A DNA stretch of 64,000 nt, from positions 1 through 64,000 of the forward strand of contig NZ_CYSB01000035.1 in the NCBI RefSeq assembly GCF_001458255.1. The letters run 5' to 3'. Position numbers and translations under genes: made by a program. The notes beneath the pieces are model-generated. The model did no database searches. It had not been told where the DNA came from and saw nothing but the letters and a program-made list of their open reading frames with translations. Positions 18,716-27,176 of the stretch are shown here, piece after piece (within the stretch, counting starts at the first letter, position 1; each line of letters begins with the position of its first letter). Origin of the DNA: Thalassovita autumnalis. Its GTDB lineage: Bacteria; Pseudomonadota; Alphaproteobacteria; Rhodobacterales; Rhodobacteraceae.

Positions 18716-18967
18716 ATGAAACGTATCGTAACTGCTTCCGCCGCCGCCCTGATCGCTCTGACCGGTGCTGCTTCTGCCATGACCGCTGAGGTTTCGGGCT
18801 ACGACGCCGCACAGGTGCGCCACTACGCCCCGGGTTTCGACCTGACCCTGGTTGACGCAGACGCCATCGCCGCAGCTGCCGACGTGATCGAGAGCCTGGA
18901 CGAAGATGACGCATCCTTCGCAGCGATCCAGACCGGTGTTCTGAAAGAACTGGAACGCGGCCTCTAA
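18716..18967 (+). CDS. Small secreted acidic protein, tandem copy 1
   Basis: The family is not recognised. The 83-residue product has a clear Sec signal peptide (basic KR, hydrophobic core, cleavage expected after ASA at residue 21), leaving an acidic mature protein of about 62 residues. Its middle is YDAAQVRHYAPGFDLTLVD, then an Ala/Asp/Glu-rich helix-like tail with SLDEDDASF. There are no cysteines. ATG 18716 follows TTAGGAGA. The protein is identical in every residue to the product of 19110-19361; the genes differ at six bases, all synonymous. It is preceded by the long dyad-rich leader and followed by a hairpin at 18999. Confidence 0.8.
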   Translation: MKRIVTASAAALIALTGAASAMTAEVSGYDAAQVRHYAPGFDLTLVDADAIAAAADVIESLDEDDASFAAIQTGVLKELERGL

Positions 18968-18998
18968 GCCACGGACCTCACCCCACACGAGGACCGGA

Positions 18999-19027
18999 GG
19001 GATCGGAGCGTCTGACGCCGAGATCCC
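18999..19027 (+). other. Intercistronic hairpin between tandem copies
   Basis: GGGATC (18999-19004) pairs with GATCCC (19022-19027) and, inside a 3x3 internal loop, GCGTC pairs with GACGC around a single T. There is no T tract, so it is more likely an mRNA-stabilising or attenuating structure than a simple terminator. Confidence 0.5.
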
Positions 19028-19043
19028 AGATCCTCCCCCCAAA

Positions 19044-19062
19044 GCTGCCAAATGAGGGCAGC
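19044..19062 (+). other. Second hairpin before tandem copy 2
   Basis: GCTGCC (19044-19049) pairs with GGCAGC (19057-19062) across a seven-base loop. It has no clear counterpart before copy 1, where GTCAGC-N6-GCTGAC (18636-18653) occupies a similar place. Confidence 0.4.
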
Positions 19063-19066
19063 ACTT

Positions 19067-19083
19067 GATCAGCTCCCCTGATC
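19067..19083 (+). promoter_or_regulatory. Conserved leader hairpin, copy 2
   Basis: GATCAG (19067-19072), loop CTCCC, CTGATC (19078-19083), 26 bases before ATG 19110. It matches the copy 1 hairpin except for the outer bases and one loop base. Confidence 0.5.
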
Positions 19084-19109
19084 TGACCCTGACAATTGGA
19101 GACTTAGAC

Positions 19110-19361
19110 ATGAAACGTATCGTAACTGCTTCCGCCGCCGCCCTGATCGCTCTGACCGGTGCCGCTTCCGCCATGACCGCTGAGGTTTCGGGCTACGACG
19201 CCGCACAGGTGCGCCACTACGCCCCGGGTTTCGACCTGACCCTGGTTGACGCAGACGCCATCGCCGCAGCTGCCGATGTGATCGAGAGCCTGGACGAAGA
19301 CGACGCATCTTTCGCAGCGATCCAGACCGGTGTTCTGAAAGAACTGGAACGCGGCCTGTAA
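19110..19361 (+). CDS. Small secreted acidic protein, tandem copy 2
   Basis: The product is identical over all 83 residues to that of 18716-18967: Sec signal peptide to residue 21, then a short acidic mature chain without cysteines. The frame is open from 19065, but ATG 19110 is homologous to the first copy's start and has TTGGAGA upstream. The duplication includes the leader hairpin and the first bases after the stop (AAGCCACGGACC). A strong terminator follows at 19420. Complete protein identity with only synonymous base changes implies either recent duplication, gene conversion, or strong selection for dosage. The function is unknown. Confidence 0.8.
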   Translation: MKRIVTASAAALIALTGAASAMTAEVSGYDAAQVRHYAPGFDLTLVDADAIAAAADVIESLDEDDASFAAIQTGVLKELERGL

Positions 19362-19419
19362 GCCACGGACCATCGGTCAGGGCTCTCTCCTCCCAAGCTC
19401 TGACCCTGACGTCCAGATG

Positions 19420-19450
19420 AGCCGGTCCTTCGGGGCCGGCTTTCTATTTT
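19420..19450. terminator. Terminator after tandem secreted-protein genes
   Basis: AGCCGGTCC (19420-19428), TTCG tetraloop, GGGCCGGCT (19433-19441) with one T-G wobble, then TTCTATTTT. It lies at the convergent junction with glk, whose stop codon is at 19444. Confidence 0.85.
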
Positions 19451-20418
19451 GTCAGCTGTTTTGCGTAGGTCTGGGCGCCCAACAGGCCGAAGTTTTCGAC
19501 GTTGAGCAGATAGAGGCTGCGGTTTGCGCGTTCTTCGGTGAACCGGCCCCCCGCGCGGAAGGCGCGCAGGAAATCCTCATCAAACAGCCAGGCGTTTTTC
19601 ATTGCCACGCCGCCCACAATGAACACGCCGCCCTCGGCGCCGAAGGCCAGGCAAAGGTCCCCGGCCACCTGCGCCAGGTGGCTTTTGAACATCGCAATCA
19701 CCTCAACCGCGACCGGATCCGTTGCCGATTTGGCGCGCTGCATGATCTCAGCCGCATCAGGCGCTTCACTTCCGCCACCGCGCACGGATTGCACCGCCCG
19801 GTACAGGTAGGGCAGGCCGGTGCCGCTGAGCATGCCTTCGGCCTCAATCGCCAAGGCGTCGCCGTAGAAAATCTCGGGCCAGATGGGTTTCAGGGCTTCA
19901 AACACCTCAACCTCGGCGCGGCTGCGCGGGCTGATGCCGATGTGTCCACCTTCGCCGGGGACGGAGGCATAGCTGTTGCCAACCCGGGCCAACGCGCCAA
20001 CTCCAAGGCCGGTGCCGGGGCCGATCACCAGGCGGGTGCCTTCGGGCGGAGTACTGGCGCCTTGCAGGGTGACCAGATCCTCAGGGGCGGGGGACAGCGA
20101 TGCCCAGGCAGCGGCCGCGAAATCATTGATGATCTGCGCTTCGCCAGCCCCGGTTGCGGCCCGCAGTTCAGCCCCGCAAAGCGATTGCTTGGCGTTGGTC
20201 AGTTCCACCCGGTTGTCTGCAACCGGACCCGCGGCGGCCACAACCACCACTTCGGGCGGCAGGTCCATCTCAGCGGCAAATCCGCTGATCAGGTCCAGCA
20301 AGGCACCGTCACGTTTGGTGGAAAACTGGGCCCGCGCCATCAGCCTGTCACCCTGGTAGGCCCCAAGGCGTACGTTTGTGCCGCCGATATCGGCAGCGAG
20401 GAGGCTGTGCTCTGGCAT
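19444..20418 (-). CDS. glk: Glucokinase
   Basis: This 324-residue enzyme of the Glk family (ATP-dependent, cytosolic) phosphorylates glucose to glucose-6-phosphate. Visible motifs are the phosphate-binding LAADIGGTNVRLG (residues 7-19), the catalytic NDFAAAAW, GPGTGLGVG and the GEGGHIG sugar-binding loop. It lies downstream of aglR on the same strand, 155 bases away, and beside the alpha-glucoside uptake operon. It therefore feeds glucose released by AglA into the Entner-Doudoroff route (pathway inferred). Confidence 0.95.
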   Translation of the reverse strand: MPEHSLLAADIGGTNVRLGAYQGDRLMARAQFSTKRDGALLDLISGFAAEMDLPPEVVVVAAAGPVADNRVELTNAKQSLCGAELRAATGAGEAQIINDFAAAAWASLSPAPEDLVTLQGASTPPEGTRLVIGPGTGLGVGALARVGNSYASVPGEGGHIGISPRSRAEVEVFEALKPIWPEIFYGDALAIEAEGMLSGTGLPYLYRAVQSVRGGGSEAPDAAEIMQRAKSATDPVAVEVIAMFKSHLAQVAGDLCLAFGAEGGVFIVGGVAMKNAWLFDEDFLRAFRAGGRFTEERANRSLYLLNVENFGLLGAQTYAKQLTK

Positions 20419-20573
20419 CCGGTCTTTCCTTTCCCGATCGGGTCGCGGTCGGGGCGCAGTTGGTCTGGGCCGACTCGCCCTGACGTGTCGCGGCGCATCC
20501 TAATCAGTGCTGAATGTTTGCGCTAGCATTGGATGCACCTCTGGCCGGATTTTCTGCGGTGCAGAGTGGGGCG

Positions 20574-21605
20574 TCAAGCGGGCGCCGGTCCTGTGGAACG
20601 CCCCACTACCAATTCAGCCTCCAGCAGCTTGTGGCGCGGCGGGCTGAGCGGCGTCGCGATACTGTCGATCAGGATCTCAGCCAAAATACTGCCTGCGTTG
20701 CGGACAGATGAGCGTGTTGCGGTGAAAATCGGCACGTCCTGACCGTTTTTCAGATAGGACAGATCATCGTCATGTGTGATGACCGAGATGTCCTTGCCCA
20801 TCTTCAACCCGGCCTCCTCAATGGCGCGGCGCACGCCGAGCGCTGAAATCATTGAGGCCACCAGAATAGCCGTCGGCGGCGTCGCGGACTCTAGCAAATC
20901 ACGGGTCTGGTGATGGCCCGAAACCTCGGTCATTTCTTCGCTGCTCATCAGGCTTGGATCCACGGCGATCCCCGCGGCCTCCAATGCGCTGGTGTAGCCG
21001 TCGCGGCGACGTTTGGCGAAGTCCATGATTTCCAGACCGTTGATCAAGGCAATGCGTCGGTGGCCCAGATCGATCAGAAACTCGGTGGCCCGGCGGAAGG
21101 CGCTGGTGTTGTTTACATCAACCCAATTATAGCTATCGGTCACATCGCTGGACCGCCCATGCACGGCAAAGGGTAGGCCAATTCTCTTCAGCAGAGCAAT
21201 CCGGCTGTCGTGGATCTTGGGGACCTGCAGGATTACCCCGTCCACGGATCCTTTGCCCATCAGGCTACGGTAGGCGGCTTCTTCATCGCCATCATCCACC
21301 CGGGTAAACATCGTGTCATAGCCCCGATTGGCACAGGCGATGGATGCGCCGGCAACAAAATCCCCAAACACCGGGTTCACCATTTCATGTTGGGTGGAGG
21401 CTGGGATCACATGGCCGATCATCATAGACCGGCCGGTTGCCAGACCCTTCGCCCGCGTATTGGGGCGGTAATTGTGCTGCTCTGCGGCCTCCTGAACACG
21501 CCGACGGGTGCCTTCGCTGACCTCAGGGTAGCCGTTCAGGGCCCGGCTGACCGTGGTCTGCGATAGGCCCAATTCCTCGGCCAGCTGTTTCAGGTTCATT
21601 GCCAT
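20574..21605 (-). CDS. aglR: LacI-family repressor of alpha-glucoside utilisation
   Basis: This 343-residue regulator has an N-terminal LacI HTH (MNLKQLAEELGLSQTTVSRALNGYPEVSEGTRRRV) with hinge helix, then a periplasmic-binding-like effector domain (about 62-335). It is divergent from aglEFGAK. One AAAGCGCTTT palindrome lies three bases upstream of ATG 21605 and another in front of aglE, so it probably represses both transcripts and is released by an alpha-glucoside or derived sugar. Either ATG 21605 or ATG 21599 could be the start; neither has a good ribosome-binding site, and the operator overlaps where one would be. Confidence 0.9.
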   Translation of the reverse strand: MAMNLKQLAEELGLSQTTVSRALNGYPEVSEGTRRRVQEAAEQHNYRPNTRAKGLATGRSMMIGHVIPASTQHEMVNPVFGDFVAGASIACANRGYDTMFTRVDDGDEEAAYRSLMGKGSVDGVILQVPKIHDSRIALLKRIGLPFAVHGRSSDVTDSYNWVDVNNTSAFRRATEFLIDLGHRRIALINGLEIMDFAKRRRDGYTSALEAAGIAVDPSLMSSEEMTEVSGHHQTRDLLESATPPTAILVASMISALGVRRAIEEAGLKMGKDISVITHDDDLSYLKNGQDVPIFTATRSSVRNAGSILAEILIDSIATPLSPPRHKLLEAELVVGRSTGPAPA

Positions 21606-21607
21606 TC

Positions 21608-21617
21608 AAAGCGCTTT
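21608..21617. promoter_or_regulatory. AglR operator box 1 (AAAGCGCTTT)
   Basis: Perfect ten-base palindrome next to the aglR start codon, identical to box 2 at 21775. Palindromes centred on GCGC are typical LacI-family operators. Confidence 0.7.
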
Positions 21618-21733
21618 CAATTTTTCTTTATATGTGAAGAGATTTTTTGCTCTGGTCAAGCCATGACCCACACCGCAATCCTTAGCGCAGTAAAGGGTTT
21701 ACATTTAATTTTAGGGATCAAACATATTTACCG

Positions 21734-21763
21734 TTGACAGTTCGACCCTGTTTAGCATTACAA
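21734..21763 (+). promoter_or_regulatory. Candidate aglE promoter
   Basis: A perfect -35 hexamer TTGACA (21734-21739) is followed after 17 bases by ATTACA and overlapping TACAAA, the only plausible -10 sequences. Initiation would fall just before operator box 2, so bound AglR would block transcription. Confidence 0.5.
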
Positions 21764-21774
21764 ATACGCCATCC

Positions 21775-21784
21775 AAAGCGCTTT
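21775..21784. promoter_or_regulatory. AglR operator box 2 (AAAGCGCTTT)
   Basis: Second copy of the palindrome, just downstream of the candidate aglE promoter and 87 bases before ATG 21871. Confidence 0.7.
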
Positions 21785-21870
21785 GAAAGGCGAGTCGGAA
21801 CCACCGTGTCAGGCCCGGGCAGTAGAGGCCCAGCAGCGCCGACAGGGGATCACATGGGAGGAATATCTAA

Positions 21871-23229
21871 ATGAAACATGCATTCTACGCGGGTGTTGCA
21901 ACGCTCGCCCTCAGCGCAGGTATGGCATCGGCAGATGGTCATCTGGCCTTTAAGCCGGGCGAAGGTCCGTTCAGCTGGGACAGCTACAACGCCTGGGCCG
22001 AAAGCGCGCCAGACCTGAGCGGCCAGACCGTCACCATTGCCGGCCCTTGGCTGCAGCCCGAAGATGGCTTCTTCAATAACATGCTGGCTTACTTTGAGGC
22101 CGCTACTGGCGCTGACGCGATCTACACCGGGTCGGACAGTTTTGAGCAGCAGATCGTGATTGATGCTGAGGCCGGATCAGCCCCCAACGTCGCCGTGTTC
22201 CCGCAGCCGGGTCTGGCGGCTGTCATGGCCTCCAAGGGGCAGCTGTATCCGCTGGCGGATGACATGGCCGATTGGGTGCGCACCAACTATGCCGCCGGTC
22301 AATCCTGGGTGGATCTGGGCACCTATGCAGATGCCAATGGCGCCGATCAGATGTACGGCTTCTTCTACAACGTGAACGTCAAATCGCTGGTCTGGTACAG
22401 CCCGGAAAACTTTGAGGACGCAGGCTACGACGTGCCGACCTCAATGGAAGAGCTGAAAGCACTGACCGAACAGATCGTGGCCGACGGCGAAGTGCCGTGG
22501 TGCATCGGTCTGGGATCCGGCGCGGCCACCGGCTGGCCGGCGACCGACTGGGTCGAAGACATGATGCTGCGCACCCAGCCGCCTGAGGTCTATGACGCCT
22601 GGACCACCAACCAAATGGCCTTTGACGATCCGCGTGTGATCGCCGCCATTGAAGAGTTCGGCTGGTTCGCCCGTGATGACGCCAAAGTCTCCGGCGGGGC
22701 CGGGGCTGTGGCCTCAACCGACTTCCGCGACAGCCCCAAAGGCCTCTTCTCCTCGCCGCCGCAGTGCTACATGCACCGTCAGGCGTCCTTCGTGCCGGCC
22801 TTCTTCCCCGAAGATGTGGAGTTCGGTGTAGACACCGATTTCTTCTACATGCCGTCCTACGCGGATAAGGATCTGGGCAACCCGGTTCTGGGCGGTGGTA
22901 CGCTGATGGCGATCACCGATCCCTCGGATGCAACCAACGTGCTGATGGACTTCCTGAAGCAGCCGATTGCGCATGAAATCATGATGGCACAGACCGGCTT
23001 CCTGACCCCGCACAATGGTGCGTCCGTTGATGCCTACAAGGACGACACCCTGCGTGGTCTGGGTGAGATCCTGCTGGGCGCAACCACCTTCCGCTTTGAC
23101 GGCTCTGACCTGATGCCGGGTGGCGTGGGCGCTGGCAGCTTCTGGACCGGGATGGTGGACTACACCGGCGGCAAATCCGCCGAAGATGTGGCCAAGGAAA
23201 TTCAGGCCAGCTGGGACGCGCTGAAGTAA
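21871..23229 (+). CDS. aglE: Alpha-glucoside ABC transporter substrate-binding protein
   Basis: This 452-residue periplasmic protein has a Sec signal peptide (about 1-21, ending ASA) and the SBP family 1 fold (MalE-like). It matches rhizobial AglE in length, in the opening FKPGEGPFSWDSY and in gene order. It binds sucrose, maltose, trehalose or related alpha-glucosides for AglFG/AglK. GGGAGGA precedes ATG 21871. A strong hairpin separates it from aglF, as often happens when the binding protein must be made in excess over the membrane parts. Confidence 0.95.
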   Translation: MKHAFYAGVATLALSAGMASADGHLAFKPGEGPFSWDSYNAWAESAPDLSGQTVTIAGPWLQPEDGFFNNMLAYFEAATGADAIYTGSDSFEQQIVIDAEAGSAPNVAVFPQPGLAAVMASKGQLYPLADDMADWVRTNYAAGQSWVDLGTYADANGADQMYGFFYNVNVKSLVWYSPENFEDAGYDVPTSMEELKALTEQIVADGEVPWCIGLGSGAATGWPATDWVEDMMLRTQPPEVYDAWTTNQMAFDDPRVIAAIEEFGWFARDDAKVSGGAGAVASTDFRDSPKGLFSSPPQCYMHRQASFVPAFFPEDVEFGVDTDFFYMPSYADKDLGNPVLGGGTLMAITDPSDATNVLMDFLKQPIAHEIMMAQTGFLTPHNGASVDAYKDDTLRGLGEILLGATTFRFDGSDLMPGGVGAGSFWTGMVDYTGGKSAEDVAKEIQASWDALK

Positions 23230-23247
23230 GCGACCTCACTGACAATC

Positions 23248-23282
23248 TGGGCGATCCGGTGCCGTATGGACCGGGTCGCCCA
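23248..23282 (+). other. Intercistronic hairpin aglE-aglF
   Basis: GGGCGATCCGGT (23249-23260) pairs with ACCGGGTCGCCC (23270-23281), twelve pairs with one T-G wobble and a nine-base loop, with no T tract. It probably protects the aglE 3' end and lowers aglF expression relative to aglE. Confidence 0.65.
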
Positions 23283-23340
23283 CGCATACCGCAAGGACAC
23301 CTGAGGCCAGCCTGACAGGCCTCATGGATCGGGGGACATC

Positions 23341-24348
23341 ATGCATCCAGCGCTCTTGGGGCTCATCACCATCACAATTGGTGTGTCGAGCTGTGTCGGA
23401 TATTTCTACCTTTCTAACCTCTTTCTGGACAAAGTGCTGTTTCCGGCGCGCGGGCCCAATGCGGGCCGCAACATCAACCGCGCTAATCTGATCCGGCCCT
23501 GGCTGTTCCTGTTTCCCGCGCTTTTCGCGTTGGGGCTCTATCTGGCCTACCCGGTGGTCGAGACACTGCGCCTGTCGCTGACTGAACGCGTGCCGGGCGG
23601 TGGTTACAGGTGGGTTGGTCTGGACAACTACGGCCAGATGCTGAGTGAGCCGAAGTTCTGGGAAGCCATCCGAAACAACATGCTGTGGCTCATCGTGGTG
23701 CCCGCCATGTCCACCGCTTTTGGCCTGTTGGCCGCCCAACTGACCGATCGGATCAAATGGGGCAATATCGCGAAATCGCTGATCTTTATGCCGATGGCGA
23801 TTTCCTTTGTCGGCGCCTCGGTGATCTGGAAACTGGTCTATGATGCCCGCCCCGCCGGCACCGATCAGATCGGCGTGCTGAATGCGCTTTACATCTGGTT
23901 TGGCGGCACTGAACCGAACACTTGGCTGACCATCCCGTTTTGGAACAACTTCTTCCTGATGGTGGTGCTGATCTGGATCCAGACCGGCTTCGCCATGGTG
24001 ATCCTGTCCGCTGCCCTGCGCGGCATCCCGGAAGAAACCATCGAGGCGGCCATCGTCGATGGCGCCAGCCCCTTGCAGATCTTTTTCAAGATCAAGGTGC
24101 CGCAGATTAAAACAACCATTCTGGTGGTCTGGACCACGATCACCATCACCGTGCTCAAAGTGTTCGACATCGTCTTTGCCATGACCAACGGCCAGTGGGA
24201 GACGCAGGTGCTGGCCAATTACATGTATGACAAACTGTTCCGCGCCAACGATTGGGGCGGCGGGTCGGCGGCGGCCATGGTGATCATGCTCCTGGTGATG
24301 CCGATCCTTGTCTGGAACGTGCGCAACGCGCGCCGCGAAATGCGCTGA
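23341..24348 (+). CDS. aglF: Alpha-glucoside ABC transporter permease
   Basis: This 335-residue inner-membrane protein has an extra N-terminal helix (about 3-30) followed by the MalF-like permease core of six helices. The EAA coupling loop reads EETIEAAIVDGASPLQIFFKIKVPQ (about 230-255). It pairs with AglG to form the import channel. The aglG gene starts 12 bases downstream. Confidence 0.93.
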   Translation: MHPALLGLITITIGVSSCVGYFYLSNLFLDKVLFPARGPNAGRNINRANLIRPWLFLFPALFALGLYLAYPVVETLRLSLTERVPGGGYRWVGLDNYGQMLSEPKFWEAIRNNMLWLIVVPAMSTAFGLLAAQLTDRIKWGNIAKSLIFMPMAISFVGASVIWKLVYDARPAGTDQIGVLNALYIWFGGTEPNTWLTIPFWNNFFLMVVLIWIQTGFAMVILSAALRGIPEETIEAAIVDGASPLQIFFKIKVPQIKTTILVVWTTITITVLKVFDIVFAMTNGQWETQVLANYMYDKLFRANDWGGGSAAAMVIMLLVMPILVWNVRNARREMR

Positions 24349-24360
24349 GGGGGCCGGATC

Positions 24361-25503
24361 ATGGACAATATCGCAGGAACCAAATCTACCCTGTCATGGG
24401 TCGTGAATATCTCAGTTGTGGTGCTGGTGGTGCTCTGGCTGTTTCCCACCGTGGGCTTGCTGATCTCCTCCTTCCGGACGGCGGATCAGATCGCGGCCAG
24501 CGGCTGGTGGAAGGCCCCGTTTGCCACCGAACAGAACCTGAAACTGCGCGCTGCCGGACCGGAGGTGCAGGTGCAACAGGGCGACCTCTATGTGATTGAG
24601 GGCCGCCTCGCTGAGGAGGATCTGGACATTTCGGTCTGGGGCATCTCCTCCCGCGCGATTGACGCCTATCAACCCGGCGAAGTGGCCGAGCTGAAAAAAG
24701 GCGGCACCATCACAGTGAATGCTGATGGCAGCTACCGCGCGGAAAACACGGAAGAGTTCACCGGCAAGCGTGGCCAGCGGATCTTTGTCACTGCGCTGAC
24801 CCCGGCCGAGCTGACGTTGGAAAACTATCAGAACATGCTGCTGAGCGAAGAAACCTCAGACGGTATGGTCAAAGCCTTCTTCAACACGCTCACCGTCACC
24901 ATCCCCGCCACTGTGATCCCGATCCTGATCGCGGCCTTTGCCGCCTATGCGCTGGCCTGGATGGATTTCCCAGGTCGGGCGATTCTGATTGCCGTCATCG
25001 TCGGCCTGTTGGTGGTGCCGCTGCAGCTGGCGCTGATCCCGCTTTTGAAGCTGCACCTCGGCATTGGTATTGGCAAAGGCTACCTGGGCGTCTGGCTGGC
25101 CCATACCGGGTTTGGTCTGCCGCTGGCGATCTACCTGCTGCGCAACTACATGGCCGGGCTGCCGCGCGACATCATCGAAAACGCCCGCGTGGACGGTGCC
25201 AGCGATTTCCAGATCTTCACCCGGATTATCCTGCCGCTCAGCTTCCCGGCGCTGGCCTCTTTTGCGATCTTCCAGTTCCTGTGGACCTGGAACGACCTGC
25301 TGGTGGCCAAGGTTTTCCTGATCGACAGTTCAGGCCAGACCACGGTGATGACCAACCAGATCGTCGAGCTGTTGGGCACCCGTGGTGGCAATTGGGAAAT
25401 TCTTGCCACCGCCGCCTTCGTTTCGATCTCGGTGCCGCTTCTCGTCTTCTTCACAATGCAGAAATACCTCGTGCGCGGCCTTTTGGCTGGCTCGGTTAAA
25501 TAG
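24361..25503 (+). CDS. aglG: Alpha-glucoside ABC transporter permease
   Basis: This 380-residue permease is of the MalG type. After the first helix (about 14-36) there is a periplasmic insertion of about 110 residues that is characteristic of AglG, then five helices with the EAA loop PRDIIENARVDGASDFQIF (about 270-290). It follows aglF closely; aglA starts 10 bases after its stop. Confidence 0.93.
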   Translation: MDNIAGTKSTLSWVVNISVVVLVVLWLFPTVGLLISSFRTADQIAASGWWKAPFATEQNLKLRAAGPEVQVQQGDLYVIEGRLAEEDLDISVWGISSRAIDAYQPGEVAELKKGGTITVNADGSYRAENTEEFTGKRGQRIFVTALTPAELTLENYQNMLLSEETSDGMVKAFFNTLTVTIPATVIPILIAAFAAYALAWMDFPGRAILIAVIVGLLVVPLQLALIPLLKLHLGIGIGKGYLGVWLAHTGFGLPLAIYLLRNYMAGLPRDIIENARVDGASDFQIFTRIILPLSFPALASFAIFQFLWTWNDLLVAKVFLIDSSGQTTVMTNQIVELLGTRGGNWEILATAAFVSISVPLLVFFTMQKYLVRGLLAGSVK

Positions 25504-25513
25504 GACCTCGCTC

Positions 25514-27172
25514 ATGAACGCTCAATCCAACCAAACTTCCCTGAAACCGCCTGCGCGTGGCGATGACTGGTGGCGCGGTGGGGTGATCTATCAGATCTAT
25601 CCGCGCAGCTTTCAGGACAGCAACGGTGATGGGATCGGTGATCTGGCCGGCATCACCCAGCGTCTGCCCTATGTCGCCTCACTGGGGGTGGATGCGATCT
25701 GGATTTCGCCTTTCTTCACCTCCCCGATGAAGGATTTCGGCTATGACGTCAGCGATTACCGCGACGTGGACCCGATGTTCGGCACCTTGGCCGATTTTGA
25801 CGCCCTGATGAAAACCGCCCATGGTCTTGGCCTGAAGGTGATGATCGATCTGGTGCTCAGCCACACCTCGGACGAACACCCGTGGTTTAAGGAAAGCCGC
25901 CAGAGCCGCGACAACGCCAAATCCGACTGGTTCGTCTGGGCCGACCCACAGCCCGACGGCACCCCGCCGAACAACTGGCTGTCGATCTTTGGCGGGCCGG
26001 CCTGGCAATGGGACACCCGGCGTCAACAGTACTATCTGCACAACTTCCTGACCTCACAGCCCGATCTGAACTTCCACACCCGCGATGTGCAGGACGCCTT
26101 GTTGGATGTGGCCCGGTTCTGGCTGGAACGCGGCGTTGATGGCTTCCGCCTGGACACCATCAATTTCTACTTCCACGATGCGCAGCTGCGCTCGAACCCG
26201 CCGCTGCCTGAGGCGGAGCGCAACGCCTCCATCGCGCCGCAGGTGAACCCCTATAACCACCAGCTGCACCTTTATTCCAAGACCCAGCCGGAAAACATCG
26301 CCTTCCTGGAACGGTTGCGCGCGCTGACCGATGAATATGGCGCCCGCGCCTGTCTGGGGGAAGTTGGCGAGGCGCAGCGCGGTGTCGAAGTGATGGGCGA
26401 ATACACCGCCGGTGAGAAGCGGATGCACATGTGCTACGCCTTCGACTTCCTTGAAAGCCAACCGGCGACTGCCCAGAAGGTGGTTGAAGTGTTTGAGGAG
26501 TTGGAGCGTGTGGCACCAGATGCCTGGGCCTGCTGGGCGTTTTCCAACCACGATGTGCCCCGTTACGCCAGCCGCTGGAACCTGTCCGAGGCAGCGGTTT
26601 ACGCCCATGCGGTGATGTTGTTGAGCCTGCGTGGCTCGGCCTGCCTCTATCAGGGTGAGGAGTTGGGCCTGCACGAAGCGGATGTCGCCTTTGAGGACCT
26701 GCAGGATCCTTACGGCATCGAATTCTGGCCTGAGTTCAAGGGGCGCGATGGCTGCCGCACCCCGATGGTGTGGGAAACCCAATCGGAACATGCGGGATTT
26801 GGCGATGGCAAACCCTGGTTGCCGGTCAGCGCCGAACAGGCCGCGATGGCGGTCGACCGGCAGGAGGCCGATCCGGAGGCGATGCTGCACCACTATCGCG
26901 CCGCCGTTGCCCTGCGTCAGAGCAGCGAAGCGTTGCGAAATGGTGAACAGACCGGCCTTACCGCTAAGGGAAATCTGCTGACCTTCCAAAGGGTTCACGG
27001 GGATGAGGTGCTGTTTTGCGCCTTCAACCTTGGCAACGCAGAAGAAAAGCTGGACTTGCCAATTGGCAATTGGACGCCCCTCGGCACAGGGCTGCGCGGC
27101 GCGGTGGCACCCGCGGGGCGTGACCTGACGCTGCCGGCATGGGGCTATAGCATTTTGGCCAAGGGGGCGTGA
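25514..27172 (+). CDS. aglA: Alpha-glucosidase (GH13)
   Basis: This 552-residue cytoplasmic hydrolase splits imported alpha-glucosides. It is an alpha-amylase-family (GH13) barrel with the usual conserved regions: DLVLSHTSDEHPWF (region I), DGFRLDT with nucleophile Asp214, the acid Glu283 in CLGEVGE and the transition-state Asp347 in FSNHDVPR. QIYPRSFQDSNGDGIGDL near residue 27 is typical of oligo-1,6-glucosidase/alpha-glucosidase subfamilies. The frame is open from 25382 inside aglG, but ATG 25514 lies just after the aglG stop and matches the family start. No signal peptide is present. Confidence 0.95.
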   Translation: MNAQSNQTSLKPPARGDDWWRGGVIYQIYPRSFQDSNGDGIGDLAGITQRLPYVASLGVDAIWISPFFTSPMKDFGYDVSDYRDVDPMFGTLADFDALMKTAHGLGLKVMIDLVLSHTSDEHPWFKESRQSRDNAKSDWFVWADPQPDGTPPNNWLSIFGGPAWQWDTRRQQYYLHNFLTSQPDLNFHTRDVQDALLDVARFWLERGVDGFRLDTINFYFHDAQLRSNPPLPEAERNASIAPQVNPYNHQLHLYSKTQPENIAFLERLRALTDEYGARACLGEVGEAQRGVEVMGEYTAGEKRMHMCYAFDFLESQPATAQKVVEVFEELERVAPDAWACWAFSNHDVPRYASRWNLSEAAVYAHAVMLLSLRGSACLYQGEELGLHEADVAFEDLQDPYGIEFWPEFKGRDGCRTPMVWETQSEHAGFGDGKPWLPVSAEQAAMAVDRQEADPEAMLHHYRAAVALRQSSEALRNGEQTGLTAKGNLLTFQRVHGDEVLFCAFNLGNAEEKLDLPIGNWTPLGTGLRGAVAPAGRDLTLPAWGYSILAKGA

Positions 27173-27176
27173 TTCG

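Noticed and set aside
19065-19109. An N-terminal extension (15 codons) of the second tandem secreted protein
   Set aside because: The extension would bury the signal peptide, covers the leader hairpin, and has no counterpart in the first copy.
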